From the NCBI RefSeq assembly GCF_000875975.1, contig NZ_BAWW01000028.1, positions 62,001 to 126,000 on the forward strand: a stretch of DNA of 64,000 nt, read 5' to 3'. How positions within the stretch are numbered: position 1 is the first letter of the stretch; the number at the start of each line of letters is the position of its first letter. A model generated the notes under the pieces. It was not told the DNA's origin. It saw only the letters and a list, made by a program, of their open reading frames with translations, and searched no databases. Both the position numbers and the translations under genes were made by a program. The stretch comes from Parachlamydia acanthamoebae (GTDB lineage: Bacteria; Chlamydiota; Chlamydiia; Chlamydiales; Parachlamydiaceae). Shown here one piece after another: positions 42,236-51,495 of the stretch.

Positions 42236-42535
42236 TTACTGAGGTCGGTGATTGCACTCTGCGCAACGCTTTTTCCAAAACCAATTGTCATGCCCACATA
42301 CTAAACAAGCCCATTCTTTTGGGCTTTGAATAGAATTAATCTCTTCGGGGCAAAAATAAAACCCTTCTTCATCGTGATTCAGCTGATTAATCGGTAAGAT
42401 CGATCCTTCAACCGAGATAAATAAACCATTTTTTTCAAAGATTACTTGATCAGGGTCAACGTAAATTTTATCCTCTGCACAAATGAAATGTGCCAGCATG
42501 TTAAACAAGATAAAGAGCAACCCAAACTTTTTCAT
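42236..42535 (-). CDS. Small exported protein with a C-terminal RanBP2-type zinc finger
   Basis: The 99-residue protein begins with a signal peptide (MKKFGLLFILFNMLAHFICA, cleavage likely after Ala-20). After a polar middle it ends with WACLVCGHDNWFWKKRCAEC (78-97), which fits the RanBP2/NZF zinc-finger consensus exactly: W-x-C-x2-C-x3-N-x6-C-x2-C. In eukaryotes this finger binds ubiquitin or RNA and is intracellular; in an exported bacterial protein it is unusual. A simple zinc ribbon stabilising the domain is the modest alternative. It is divergent from serS and converges on the acyl-CoA dehydrogenase gene. Confidence 0.7.
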   Translation of the reverse strand: MKKFGLLFILFNMLAHFICAEDKIYVDPDQVIFEKNGLFISVEGSILPINQLNHDEEGFYFCPEEINSIQSPKEWACLVCGHDNWFWKKRCAECNHRPQ

Positions 42536-42702
42536 AAAACCTCTGGCAATCTGATTATATATCTTAATATTTGCTTTTTAATTTAGTAAAAATGTCTTTT
42601 TTCCTTCAATCGAATTGCAACAAAATTTCCTGACGGAGTTTGCTTTTTAACCTTTTTTCCTTTTATAATCGGGATTTAATGTTTCAAAAAGGATGTTTTT
42701 CT

Positions 42703-43989
42703 ATGCTCGATATCAAGCTTATTCGTCAAAATCCAGAAGCTATAAAAGCGAAAGTTAAAACAAAAGAGCCATCTTCTGAGAGTGTAATCGACGCCATTTT
42801 AGTTTTAGATCGTCAGTCACGTGAAATTAAAACAAAAGTTGAGCAGTTAAAATCCGAAAGAAACGTCTTGTCCGATCAAATTGGGGCTTTAAAACGACGT
42901 GGGGAAGATGCAAGTGCTCTTTTAGAAAAAGTTTCGAGTTTTGGCGATGAAATTCACAGCTTAGATCATGCGTTAGCCCCTTTGGAAGAAGAGCTCATCC
43001 AATTGCTTTCGACAATTCCAAATTTGCCGATGGATGATATTCCTGTTTCCGACTCTCCAAAAGACAATGTGATGATTAAGGAATTCAAACAAAGACCCGT
43101 CTTTGATTTTCCTTTTAAAAACCATGTAGAGCTAAACGAGCGGTTGGAATTATTTGATTTTAAACGTGGTGCCAAAATTTCCGGAACAGGCTGGCCTGTT
43201 TACAGAGGAATGGGAGCTCGTTTGGAATGGGCTTTATTGAACTACATGATCGAAATTCATATCAAGAATGGCTTTGAGCAATGGATTCCGCCTATTTTGG
43301 TTAGAAAAGAGATTTTATTTGGCTCTGGCCAACTTCCTAAATTTGAAAATCAGCAATTCAAAATTAATGATCCTGATTATCATTTATATTTGATTCCAAC
43401 AGCTGAAGTCCCTTTAAACGGATTGCATTACGATGAAATTTTAGAAACGGATCACCTTCCCTTGAAGTATATTGCCTATACTCCATGTTTTAGACGAGAA
43501 GCAGGAGCGGCAGGTTCGCAAGAGAGAGGTCTTATCCGCATGCACCAATTCAATAAAGTGGAAATGTTTTGCTTTAGCAAGCCTGAAGAAAGCATGAAGC
43601 TTTTTGATCAAATGATGGCGAGTGCGGAGGAGATTTTGCAGGGATTAGATCTGCATTATCGCAATATGCTTTTAGTCACAGGGGATATGTCTTTTGCTTC
43701 TGCTCGCACGGTGGATATTGAGGTGTGGTTGCCAGGACAAGATCGTTATTATGAAGTGTCCTCTGTTTCAAATTGCACGGATTACCAATCCAGACGTTCG
43801 CAGATTCGTTTCAGAAAGAAAGGGGAAAAACCCGAATTGGTGCATACATTAAATGGATCAGGTCTTGCGACTTCCCGTTTAATGGTCGCTCTGTTAGAAA
43901 ATAATCAACAGCCTGATGGATCTGTTTTAATTCCTCCTGTACTTCAAAAGTATTTGGGTGGTATTAACCGAATTACACCGACTGCTTAA
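42703..43989 (+). CDS. serS: Seryl-tRNA synthetase
   Basis: Charges tRNA-Ser with serine. From the ATG at 42703 the protein has 428 residues, the normal SerRS length. It opens MLDIKLIRQNPEAIKAKV and shows the N-terminal coiled-coil arm (about 30-105). Motif 2 is FRREAGAAGSQERGLIRMHQF (about 264-283, read in parts), and motif 3 is NGSGLATSRLMVALLENNQ (about 381-399). Frames from 42640 and 42679 add residues unlike SerRS; AAAAAGGAT at 42686-42694 serves the chosen ATG. It may be co-transcribed with the M18 aminopeptidase 38 bases later. Confidence 0.97.
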   Translation: MLDIKLIRQNPEAIKAKVKTKEPSSESVIDAILVLDRQSREIKTKVEQLKSERNVLSDQIGALKRRGEDASALLEKVSSFGDEIHSLDHALAPLEEELIQLLSTIPNLPMDDIPVSDSPKDNVMIKEFKQRPVFDFPFKNHVELNERLELFDFKRGAKISGTGWPVYRGMGARLEWALLNYMIEIHIKNGFEQWIPPILVRKEILFGSGQLPKFENQQFKINDPDYHLYLIPTAEVPLNGLHYDEILETDHLPLKYIAYTPCFRREAGAAGSQERGLIRMHQFNKVEMFCFSKPEESMKLFDQMMASAEEILQGLDLHYRNMLLVTGDMSFASARTVDIEVWLPGQDRYYEVSSVSNCTDYQSRRSQIRFRKKGEKPELVHTLNGSGLATSRLMVALLENNQQPDGSVLIPPVLQKYLGGINRITPTA

Positions 43990-44027
43990 GGATAATTCTC
44001 GAACAGCCTCACAAAGAAGGATAAAAA

Positions 44028-45311
44028 ATGATCCCTGAAGAAATTCAAGATTTAGTTGTTTTTTTAAAGGAGTCACCGACTGCGTGGCATGCTGTTCGAG
44101 AACTACAAGAAAGATTATTAAAAGCAGATTTTATCTTCTTACCGCAAGCCGAGCGTTGGGATATTAAACCGGGAAAACGCTATTTTACCATAAAAAATGG
44201 TTCTTCTTTATGTGCATTTGTGGCGCCTTTGAATCCTCCTAATCTTGTTCGCTTAGCTGCTTCACATACCGATAGCCCAGCCTTAAAACTGAAACCCTAT
44301 TCAGAATTTTACCGAGATTCAATGGTGTTATTTGGTGTCGAGGTTTATGGGGGACCACTTTTATCTTCTTGGCTCAATCGCGATTTGGGAATTGCTGGAC
44401 GTGTGATTATTCAAGAACCCGATGGCTCGATTGTTGAAAAGCTTGTCTGTCTGGATGCATACCCCGTGGTGATTCCGCAATTAGCTATTCATTTGGATCC
44501 TCAGGTCAATGAGAATGGACTGATTTTAAATAAGCAAAATCATCTCTCCGCTTTAGCCGCGTTAGAGATGCCCTCGGATGCGAAAGGGTATTTGAATTGG
44601 CTTTTAAAGCATGAAATAGGACCTCATTCTATCTTGGGAGCAGATCTATTTCTATTCCCTTTAGAAGAACCCTCCTTTATCGGATATGCCAAAGAAATGT
44701 TAGCCGCATATCGGATCGATAGCCTAACAAGTGTTCATGCCATTTGGAGCGCCTTAGAGCAAACCCTTCAGCCGGAAAATACGCATCTTAAGATGATGGT
44801 TGTTTGGGATAATGAAGAGGTGGGCTCAAGTACGGCACAAGGTGCAGAATCCCCCTTTTTATCTCACACTTTAGAAAGGATTTTGCTAGGATATGGGCAA
44901 ACGAGAGAAGATTATTTACGTCTGCTGGCGAATTCCATTTGCGTTTCGGTTGACTTAGCGCATGCGGTCCATCCTAACTATATGGAAAGGCATGATCCTT
45001 TGCATCAACCGATGCTTGGACAAGGGATTGTTTTGAAATCCAATGCAAAACAACGTTATGCTTCCGATGCGTGGACGAACGCATTAATCACGCATTTATG
45101 CCAGAAAGAAAAGATTCCATTGCAACATTTTGTTTCTCGCGGAGATATGTCTTGCGGATCTACCATTGGGCCTATTCATGCAGCTTCTACGGGCATGCCC
45201 ACAGTTGATATTGGATGTCCACAGCTTTCCATGCATGCAGCAAGAGAGTTGATGGCAACGGCGGACCAACTATCCATGTGCCGTTTATTAGAAGCGTTTT
45301 TTAGATATTAA
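44028..45311 (+). CDS. apeB: M18-family (aspartyl) aminopeptidase
   Basis: A zinc peptidase that removes N-terminal residues, often acidic, from peptides in the cytoplasm. The 427-residue protein has SPTAWHAVRELQERL near the start, the zinc His/Asp segment ASHTDSPALKLKP (about 78-90), LSSWLNRDLGIAGRV, the catalytic Glu-Glu in VVWDNEEVGSSTAQGA (about 259-274), HPNYMERHDP, and the final zinc His in CPQLSMHAAREL. These fix the M18 family. It is a natural partner for the peptide importer earlier in the window, although the genes are far apart. Confidence 0.93.
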   Translation: MIPEEIQDLVVFLKESPTAWHAVRELQERLLKADFIFLPQAERWDIKPGKRYFTIKNGSSLCAFVAPLNPPNLVRLAASHTDSPALKLKPYSEFYRDSMVLFGVEVYGGPLLSSWLNRDLGIAGRVIIQEPDGSIVEKLVCLDAYPVVIPQLAIHLDPQVNENGLILNKQNHLSALAALEMPSDAKGYLNWLLKHEIGPHSILGADLFLFPLEEPSFIGYAKEMLAAYRIDSLTSVHAIWSALEQTLQPENTHLKMMVVWDNEEVGSSTAQGAESPFLSHTLERILLGYGQTREDYLRLLANSICVSVDLAHAVHPNYMERHDPLHQPMLGQGIVLKSNAKQRYASDAWTNALITHLCQKEKIPLQHFVSRGDMSCGSTIGPIHAASTGMPTVDIGCPQLSMHAARELMATADQLSMCRLLEAFFRY

Positions 45312-45314
45312 AGA

Positions 45315-45340
45315 AAAGGCCCTCTAAAACGAGAGCCTTT
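45315..45340. terminator. Terminator between apeB and the converging 469-aa gene
   Basis: AAAGGC at 45315-45320 pairs with GCCTTT at 45335-45340, extended inward by CTCT-like pairs with a small bulge around an AAAAC loop. A-rich and T-rich flanks allow use from both directions. Confidence 0.6.
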
Positions 45341-45344
45341 ACAT

Positions 45345-46754
45345 TCAAACATGTTCTTTACTAAGGCGATCTGCATAGGGTGTGGTTGTCAAAAGATCTT
45401 GAAAAACAGATTGAGGTTCTAGGAGTTTATCTGTACTCGGATCTGTATCCATATATTCTCCGATAGCTTCTAATACACGACTTCTTTCTGCGGGATCACT
45501 TAGGTTATCGAGTTGTGTTTGAATGGCTTTAATTAATTTTGCTCGGACATCTGTGTCTGGAAATACGATATCTCCCAGATTTCGATCCCCACGAATCATG
45601 GAAAGGAACTCTTGCGAAGTATTTTTTCCTGCTTCTATTTTGTAGTGGGTTGCTAAGGCCGACGAAAGCAAGACCGCTTTTAAGATACTGGCAAGCTCAT
45701 CTTTCCGGGCATCTGTCAGTGTATCGGCACCATTAAGTTTATCGACAAGAGAGCCTCGTACAAATTGACTAAAGCTTGGACTCGCGACGAGCTTTAACAT
45801 TTGTTCGGAATATTTTTGAGCAAAATCTAAATTCAGAGGTTTGCTGCCACCACCACCTGCATTATCCGATATCGTATTAAGTGTTGCGCGATACATGACG
45901 CCTGCAGCAAATAACCCTCCAATCAATCCTAATTCTGCGGCCATATTAGAGGGAACAAGAGGCGAAACATACTGCCATTGATCTTGGATTGGGTTATAAG
46001 AAATAGGATCTGTTGTCAGTTCAGGCGTCACTGGAGTTGCCAGAAGACTTGCTCCAAGAATGGCACTTGATGCAACAAAGGCTCCAGAAAGCGCCTGTTC
46101 AGAGTCTACACTTGGAGAGCTTGCCATATAGTTATCTAATCCATTAATGACGCCTACTTTTAAAGCTTGATCGCGGTTAAAAGCGGCCTCAGGAGCTTGC
46201 AATTGAGCAGGAGACATCTGGCTTAATACCCACATTTGATATTCTGGTGTAGCCATAACAGCCAATTGCGTTTGTTCTTCAGTCGAGCGTTGAATGGCGG
46301 CATGGTAATCCGCTGACTGCAGTTTTATCCATTCTTGATAAGCAGGGGAATTAATTTTATCATTGTATTCCTTTTCGAGTTTTTTTTGGTTTTCAATCCA
46401 GCTATCTAGCATATTTGTAATAATTTCATGATTTTTTTGTTCAATTTGCATTGCGACTTGAATCGCTAAATCACTTGGATTATTAGAAATCTTTAATGCA
46501 CTGTTTGAACTATAAAATTCAGCAAAATTATTTAGATTAACAATAGGCGGAACCAAAACGGGATTGGCAGAGTCTATTAAAGTTTGTTCTTTTGTTCCCT
46601 GACTAGGTTGAATCGTATCGATTGCTTGAGTCGCGGGAGCAGATGTTGTCGAGGAAACTGGACCAACTTGTGTGGTGGATTGGGTTGGTACACCCTGATA
46701 AACTTGATTTGGATCTTGGTCATTAACATTAACGTTCAGCATATATCCATCCAA
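45345..46754 (-). CDS. Hypothetical protein (469 aa) with Ser/Thr/Pro/Gln-rich N-terminus
   Basis: I do not recognise this protein. Residues 1-60 are rich in Asn, Gln, Ser, Thr and Pro with few hydrophobics and no signal peptide, a composition often seen in type III secretion signals. Residues about 85-195 are helical and Glu/Gln/Lys-rich. Two hydrophobic segments follow: GAFVASSAILGASLLA at about 225-240 and AAELGLIGGLFAAGVMY at about 266-282. They could be a bilobed hydrophobic pair or translocator-like helices. The C-terminal part (about 300-469) is helical and charged. A role as a type III substrate or translocator-like protein is a guess only. Single-gene unit. Confidence 0.55.
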   Translation of the reverse strand: MDGYMLNVNVNDQDPNQVYQGVPTQSTTQVGPVSSTTSAPATQAIDTIQPSQGTKEQTLIDSANPVLVPPIVNLNNFAEFYSSNSALKISNNPSDLAIQVAMQIEQKNHEIITNMLDSWIENQKKLEKEYNDKINSPAYQEWIKLQSADYHAAIQRSTEEQTQLAVMATPEYQMWVLSQMSPAQLQAPEAAFNRDQALKVGVINGLDNYMASSPSVDSEQALSGAFVASSAILGASLLATPVTPELTTDPISYNPIQDQWQYVSPLVPSNMAAELGLIGGLFAAGVMYRATLNTISDNAGGGGSKPLNLDFAQKYSEQMLKLVASPSFSQFVRGSLVDKLNGADTLTDARKDELASILKAVLLSSALATHYKIEAGKNTSQEFLSMIRGDRNLGDIVFPDTDVRAKLIKAIQTQLDNLSDPAERSRVLEAIGEYMDTDPSTDKLLEPQSVFQDLLTTTPYADRLSKEHV

Positions 46755-46984
46755 TTCATTAAGTTGATAAATGACTCATTATCAAGGAAGATGTTTAGAA
46801 AAAAAGCATTTTTTATCGAGACAATTCACCTTCCATTAACTTTATTTTATCATAAAATAATTTAAATTTCATCAGGAAATAAATTTCTTAATTTGTTTAA
46901 ATTAAGCCCTTTGAAAATTTTGATTGCAGTTAGATCACAATAGAAAATATACTCTTCATAAAACATGGCTTAAAGGATTATAAA

Positions 46985-48955
46985 ATGAAGTTCTGCACAT
47001 CCCATTATCAAACTATCCGCCGAAAGACACGCGAAGTACTAATTGGCAATATCGGTGTGGGAGGAAATCATCCAATTCGGATCCAATCGATGACAACCTC
47101 AAGTACACGTAATGTTGAGGCAACAGTGGACCAAATTATACGATTAGCAGATGCTGGATGCGAAATTGTAAGAATGACTGTGCAGGGAATGAAAGAGGCG
47201 GAAGCTTGTGAGCACATTAAAAATGATTTAGTCAAAAAGGGATATTTGATTCCTCTGGTAGCAGATATTCATTTTTATCCTCCCGCAGCCATGGGTGTGG
47301 CAGACTTTGTCGATAAAATCCGTATTAATCCCGGCAATTATGTCGATAAACGGGCTAATTTTAAAGTTATTGAATACGATGATGCCACCTATGCTGCTGA
47401 GATAGAAAAGATTGAGGAAAAATTTACCCCTCTAGTTGAAAAATGTAAACGCCTTAAAAAAGCGATTCGTATTGGCACGAATCACGGCTCCTTGTCAGAT
47501 CGGATTATGAACCGTTACGGAGACACACCATTTGGAATGGTCGAATCCGCCCTGGAATTTACGCGGATTTGCCGAAAAAATGACTTTCATGACCTCATAT
47601 TTTCCATGAAAGCCTCAAATCCATTGATAATGATTCAAGCATATAGATTACTCGTTGCAGAAATGGAAAAATTGGGCTGGGATTACCCTCTCCATTTGGG
47701 TGTGACTGAAGCAGGAGAGGGGGAAGATGGAAGAATTAAATCTGCTATGGGAATTGGCGCGCTTCTTCTCGATGGGATAGGGGATACGATTCGCGTTTCA
47801 TTGACGGAAGATCCTTGGAATGAAGTGGATCCTTGTCAAAGATTAGTGCATTTAGCTCAAAATTGCCAAGGGCAGGGCGTCGCCCCTTTTCAAGAATCTC
47901 ATCGCTCCATTACAGAAGTAAAAAAACGTGAGATCACTTTTCCTCCACATGTTGCTATGCATCGAAATGGAACAGTCATGGTCAGTGTGACCTCAGAAAT
48001 GTTGAAAAAAACTGATTTTTATCAATCATTGGGATGTGAAAATCAGCTTGGAACGATCAAAATCAAAACATCTACCCCTGATATGATTGTGATCAATCAC
48101 CCGGAAAGAGATGAAAAAGTTTTGCAAATGCTCAACCGAATGGTAAAAAGTGGAATTGGGCTGGCTTCTCCTTATCCATTAACGCAAGCACTTGTTATTC
48201 AGTCTTTACAAGAAGCGATGACTTCCTATCAGAAACAGCAGCAAACGGCTCGATTTGCAGTAGGATTGCCGGCTCGTCCACAGCCTTTAGCGATCGATAT
48301 AGATACGGATTCTGAAGAAGAATGGAAATGGCTGCATGATTTAAAGCCTGAAGTGATTATTTTTTCCCCAAAAGAGCATCGGTTACATGCTTCTCGTCGG
48401 TTTTTTGAATGGATTCAGAATGCTAAAATTTCAACACCTGTGATGCTTCATTTTACTTATGTATCCAACAAAGAAGATTTAATTATTCAAGCTGCTGCAG
48501 AATTTGGAGCTTTATTATGTGACGGGCTAGGGGAAGGAATTTGGATTGAAGCACCGCATGAATTGGATTTTCTACGGCAGTTAAGTTTTAATATTTTGCA
48601 AGCTGCACGTATGCGCATTTCCAAAACGGACTTTATTTCTTGTCCAAGTTGTGGACGCACGCTATTTGATTTGCAGGATGTTTCAAGGAATATTCGTAAT
48701 CGCACGGCGCACTTACCGGGGGTCAAAATTGCAATTATGGGTTGCATTGTTAATGGGCCAGGTGAAATGGCTGATGCAGACTTTGGTTATGTGGGTTCAA
48801 AGCCAGGGATGATCGATCTCTACTTGGGTAAGCAATGTGTCGAAAAAGACATCCCTTTTTCAGAGGCTGTTGATCGGCTTGTTGAATTAATCAAGCGACA
48901 TGGCCGATGGGTTGAACCTGATGAAATCGAAGCCGTTATCTGCCAATCAGAATAA
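46985..48955 (+). CDS. ispG: 4-Hydroxy-3-methylbut-2-enyl-diphosphate synthase, long form
   Basis: IspG makes HMBDP in the methylerythritol-phosphate isoprenoid route, with a [4Fe-4S] cluster. The TIM-barrel half starts IGVGGNHPIRIQSMTTSSTR (about 25-44). The cluster domain near the C-terminus has three cysteines: SCPSCGRTLFD (about 553-563) and IMGCIVNGPGEMADADFGYVG (about 587-607). At 656 residues it is the long form, with an extra domain of about 230-250 residues between the barrel and the cluster domain, as in plants and chlamydiae, versus about 370 in E. coli. Its last 20 bases overlap a tiny gene on the other strand. Confidence 0.96.
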   Translation: MKFCTSHYQTIRRKTREVLIGNIGVGGNHPIRIQSMTTSSTRNVEATVDQIIRLADAGCEIVRMTVQGMKEAEACEHIKNDLVKKGYLIPLVADIHFYPPAAMGVADFVDKIRINPGNYVDKRANFKVIEYDDATYAAEIEKIEEKFTPLVEKCKRLKKAIRIGTNHGSLSDRIMNRYGDTPFGMVESALEFTRICRKNDFHDLIFSMKASNPLIMIQAYRLLVAEMEKLGWDYPLHLGVTEAGEGEDGRIKSAMGIGALLLDGIGDTIRVSLTEDPWNEVDPCQRLVHLAQNCQGQGVAPFQESHRSITEVKKREITFPPHVAMHRNGTVMVSVTSEMLKKTDFYQSLGCENQLGTIKIKTSTPDMIVINHPERDEKVLQMLNRMVKSGIGLASPYPLTQALVIQSLQEAMTSYQKQQQTARFAVGLPARPQPLAIDIDTDSEEEWKWLHDLKPEVIIFSPKEHRLHASRRFFEWIQNAKISTPVMLHFTYVSNKEDLIIQAAAEFGALLCDGLGEGIWIEAPHELDFLRQLSFNILQAARMRISKTDFISCPSCGRTLFDLQDVSRNIRNRTAHLPGVKIAIMGCIVNGPGEMADADFGYVGSKPGMIDLYLGKQCVEKDIPFSEAVDRLVELIKRHGRWVEPDEIEAVICQSE

Positions 48956-49085
48956 AAATTCCCGCAGCAAGGGCTAAAATTCCTGTGATAATTCCTGGGA
49001 TAGCAAGCCCCGCTACAGAACTTAACCCTATTAAAATTAAATAAATGGCTAAAAGAATGAATCCAATGTTGTTAATGATATGCAT
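48936..49085 (-). CDS. Tiny two-helix membrane protein (49 aa)
   Basis: A 49-residue frame starts MHIINNIGFILLAIYLILIG, continues with LSSVAGLAIPGIITGILAL, and ends AAGIFILIGR: two membrane helices with a Gly-Leu-Ala-Ile-Pro turn. A perfect GGAGG sits 5 bases before the ATG, so translation is likely. The pattern (AIYLILIGL, AIPGIITGILALAAGI) resembles small DUF3096-type membrane proteins that I know from other bacteria; function unknown. The gene ends inside the ispG 3' end (20-base overlap). Confidence 0.65.
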   Translation of the reverse strand: MHIINNIGFILLAIYLILIGLSSVAGLAIPGIITGILALAAGIFILIGR

Positions 49086-49143
49086 AAAATCCTCCGTGGG
49101 TTTTAACAAATCAGTATTGGATTATTCTTTTATTGTCAATTTT

Positions 49144-51495
49144 TTAGTTTAAGGTTTCTTCTGTTGCTGAAACCGCTTCTTCTATTTCGCTTGTCGCCTC
49201 TTCAAAGGGCTTCAATAAAAGGTCTAATTCGTGAAAATAGAATTCCCTTTCTGTCGGAGAATTTATCCAAATTAATTCGAAAATGTTTTCTAACATATCT
49301 TTAGAAGTTGGAGAAAGCGTGGTTAATTTCTCGTCAGGAGATAAGAGAAATTTCTCGATTATGAGGACAACCTCATTTTTGCACGCATTTTGATATTCAA
49401 TGAGCTGTTGAATTGAGGGCGAAACACTTAAAGATAGCTTTGGAGTAATTTTTTTGATTTCACTGTGAAGTTCTTCCAAATTAGCTGCGCTTCGAATTTT
49501 CTCAATTGCGCTGTCAAATTCTGCTTGAGACAACTGATTTTCTTTTGAACGTTCCTTTAGAATACTTTCTACTAGCGGCATCAAGCCTACAACTTGGACG
49601 TATTCGACTACTTCTTTTAAAGGTACGCTTCGATATTCTTCGCTGAGTTTGAAGAAGTTTTCTCCAAAAATATTTTTCTGTTCTTCCGAAATTTCATGGT
49701 GCTCCTTAAGCAACTCTTGAAATTGCGTGTGAAAATCGTTCACCGTTCCATTGTGTTCTTTTGCGATTAAATCTTCCATGCGGGTGTGAATAGGTGTAAG
49801 GGCACTTTTGCGATCGTTAAAAAGTTTATCGAGTTGTAAATAAAGAGGATTGGAATATAAATGAGAGGGCGTTTCTTCGGCAATTTCTTCCGCCGAGGAT
49901 AAATCTTCATGCTCTTCTATTGTTTTATCCGAGCTTTCATTAACCACTTGTGAATAATCACCATTTTCCTTTGGACTGATTTCTTCACTCATGAGCATGT
50001 GGTTATTGATGATATTACCCTGAGAATTAATCTTTAAATATCCAATTAAGAAACGTGTTTTCGGAACAAAAATAGAAAGGGCTTTTTCAGCTTGAAGAGC
50101 TCCGTCAATGCCTTTTGTCGTATAAAGAACAAGATTCGGAAGTTTTTTAAGCATATCGACATCTTGCTGCAAAGTGCTGACTTGTTGATCATTTGATGGA
50201 CTTTCCAGTAAGGCAATGGCCTTATCAATAATGGTTTCCCCTAGCAGATGATAACGAGGGGCATTATAGATGTAATTTTCTGCTCCAGGTCGTACAACAG
50301 AAAGGGCTTTAGGGGGCGTGAATTCACGAATTTTTTTGCTTAATTTTAAAGAAGCCAGAGGAATAAGTTTTCCTTCTTTGACCGCATTCGAAATCTCATT
50401 TGGATTTAGCTCGTCCAAAGAGTTGATATTGACGAGAAGGCGATTTAAATTTTTCAAATCTGTAGTTTTTCTCATCTCCATGGAGGCAGAATCCAAAATA
50501 ATAGCAGCGCGTGGAAGTAACCACTGCCAGGTGCTTGGAGCGGGTTGTGCAATAATTAAAAAATGACTTAAATCGCCACTTGTATATATCCGTAAGAGAT
50601 AAGGGCAATTATTAAATTTGCCTTGTGCATCCACATCAATCAGAGGACGAGAATTAGGAGGGAGAATAGAGGCTAAACTTGTTTTGAGGAATTCAGGTTG
50701 TGACCAATTGCTTTTTTGAGGCTTTAAATGGGACACTTGTGCATAAGTAAGAGCCATCCCCGCATCTGCTACGGCTTCTGCTGCCTTAATTTCATCGCGA
50801 TCACTCTCGCTACTAATTTTCAAATAAGCAGTTCCAACTAATAGCGTAATAAATGCAACGATGATGGTTCCTAAACTTAACATAAATCCCCAGCTTCGCT
50901 GAGAAGGCGGATTTTTGCCTTCACTATTTCTGACAGGGCGTTCATGCAGGGCATATTGATGGTTTAGGCCACTCTCTTGTTCCTGCGGTGTGTGGAGATC
51001 GCTTGCAGAATCTTCGTCTTCAATGACAGAATTTCCAAGCGAGATTTCTTTGGACTGTTCAGGTTGATTTTTTTCAATAGGGGGTGAACCTCTAGCCTCA
51101 ACTTCTTGTACAAGAGCTGCAACATCAATTTCTTTCGTTTCTGGCTTTGAGAAAGGGACTAAAGCCAAATTTTCTTCACGGATAGGAGTCGGCTCCATTT
51201 TTTGTGGAGAAACCTCAACATCAATTTGGGTTTTGCCTATAAATAAAACGGCCTTGTCCTTCAGTCCTTTTTTTCTAAAAGGGAAATCATTCAATGCAAC
51301 AAAAGGATCGTTGGCATGATTGAAAATATAAAAGCGGCCATTTTGTTCATAAATTTCAACATGGCAAGGGTGCAAGGACTCTTCTGGAAGAGAAATATCA
51401 GTTTCTTCTCCTTCCAGCCCTATTTTAACAGAGGGCTTATCGAAGACAAATTCCTCTATGTGGTTATTTTTACAATGTACGGCAAGTTTGATCAT
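49144..51495 (-). CDS. FHA-domain single-pass membrane protein (possible CdsD/YscD-like type III component)
   Basis: Residues about 18-95 form an FHA domain (the phosphothreonine-binding fold), with KIGLEGEETDISLPEESLHPCHVEIYE and FYIFNHANDPFVALN (each split here). A low-complexity linker follows, then one membrane helix (WGFMLSLGTIIVAFITLLVG, about 203-222), then about 560 residues outside the cytoplasm, helical and acidic. Cytoplasmic FHA, one helix and a large external domain is the layout of YscD/PrgH, and chlamydial CdsD has an FHA domain. However, I see no BON or ring-building motif that I can name, and no type III genes are adjacent. It is therefore either a CdsD-like paralogue or another FHA receptor. 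Single-gene unit. Confidence 0.6.
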   Translation of the reverse strand: MIKLAVHCKNNHIEEFVFDKPSVKIGLEGEETDISLPEESLHPCHVEIYEQNGRFYIFNHANDPFVALNDFPFRKKGLKDKAVLFIGKTQIDVEVSPQKMEPTPIREENLALVPFSKPETKEIDVAALVQEVEARGSPPIEKNQPEQSKEISLGNSVIEDEDSASDLHTPQEQESGLNHQYALHERPVRNSEGKNPPSQRSWGFMLSLGTIIVAFITLLVGTAYLKISSESDRDEIKAAEAVADAGMALTYAQVSHLKPQKSNWSQPEFLKTSLASILPPNSRPLIDVDAQGKFNNCPYLLRIYTSGDLSHFLIIAQPAPSTWQWLLPRAAIILDSASMEMRKTTDLKNLNRLLVNINSLDELNPNEISNAVKEGKLIPLASLKLSKKIREFTPPKALSVVRPGAENYIYNAPRYHLLGETIIDKAIALLESPSNDQQVSTLQQDVDMLKKLPNLVLYTTKGIDGALQAEKALSIFVPKTRFLIGYLKINSQGNIINNHMLMSEEISPKENGDYSQVVNESSDKTIEEHEDLSSAEEIAEETPSHLYSNPLYLQLDKLFNDRKSALTPIHTRMEDLIAKEHNGTVNDFHTQFQELLKEHHEISEEQKNIFGENFFKLSEEYRSVPLKEVVEYVQVVGLMPLVESILKERSKENQLSQAEFDSAIEKIRSAANLEELHSEIKKITPKLSLSVSPSIQQLIEYQNACKNEVVLIIEKFLLSPDEKLTTLSPTSKDMLENIFELIWINSPTEREFYFHELDLLLKPFEEATSEIEEAVSATEETLN

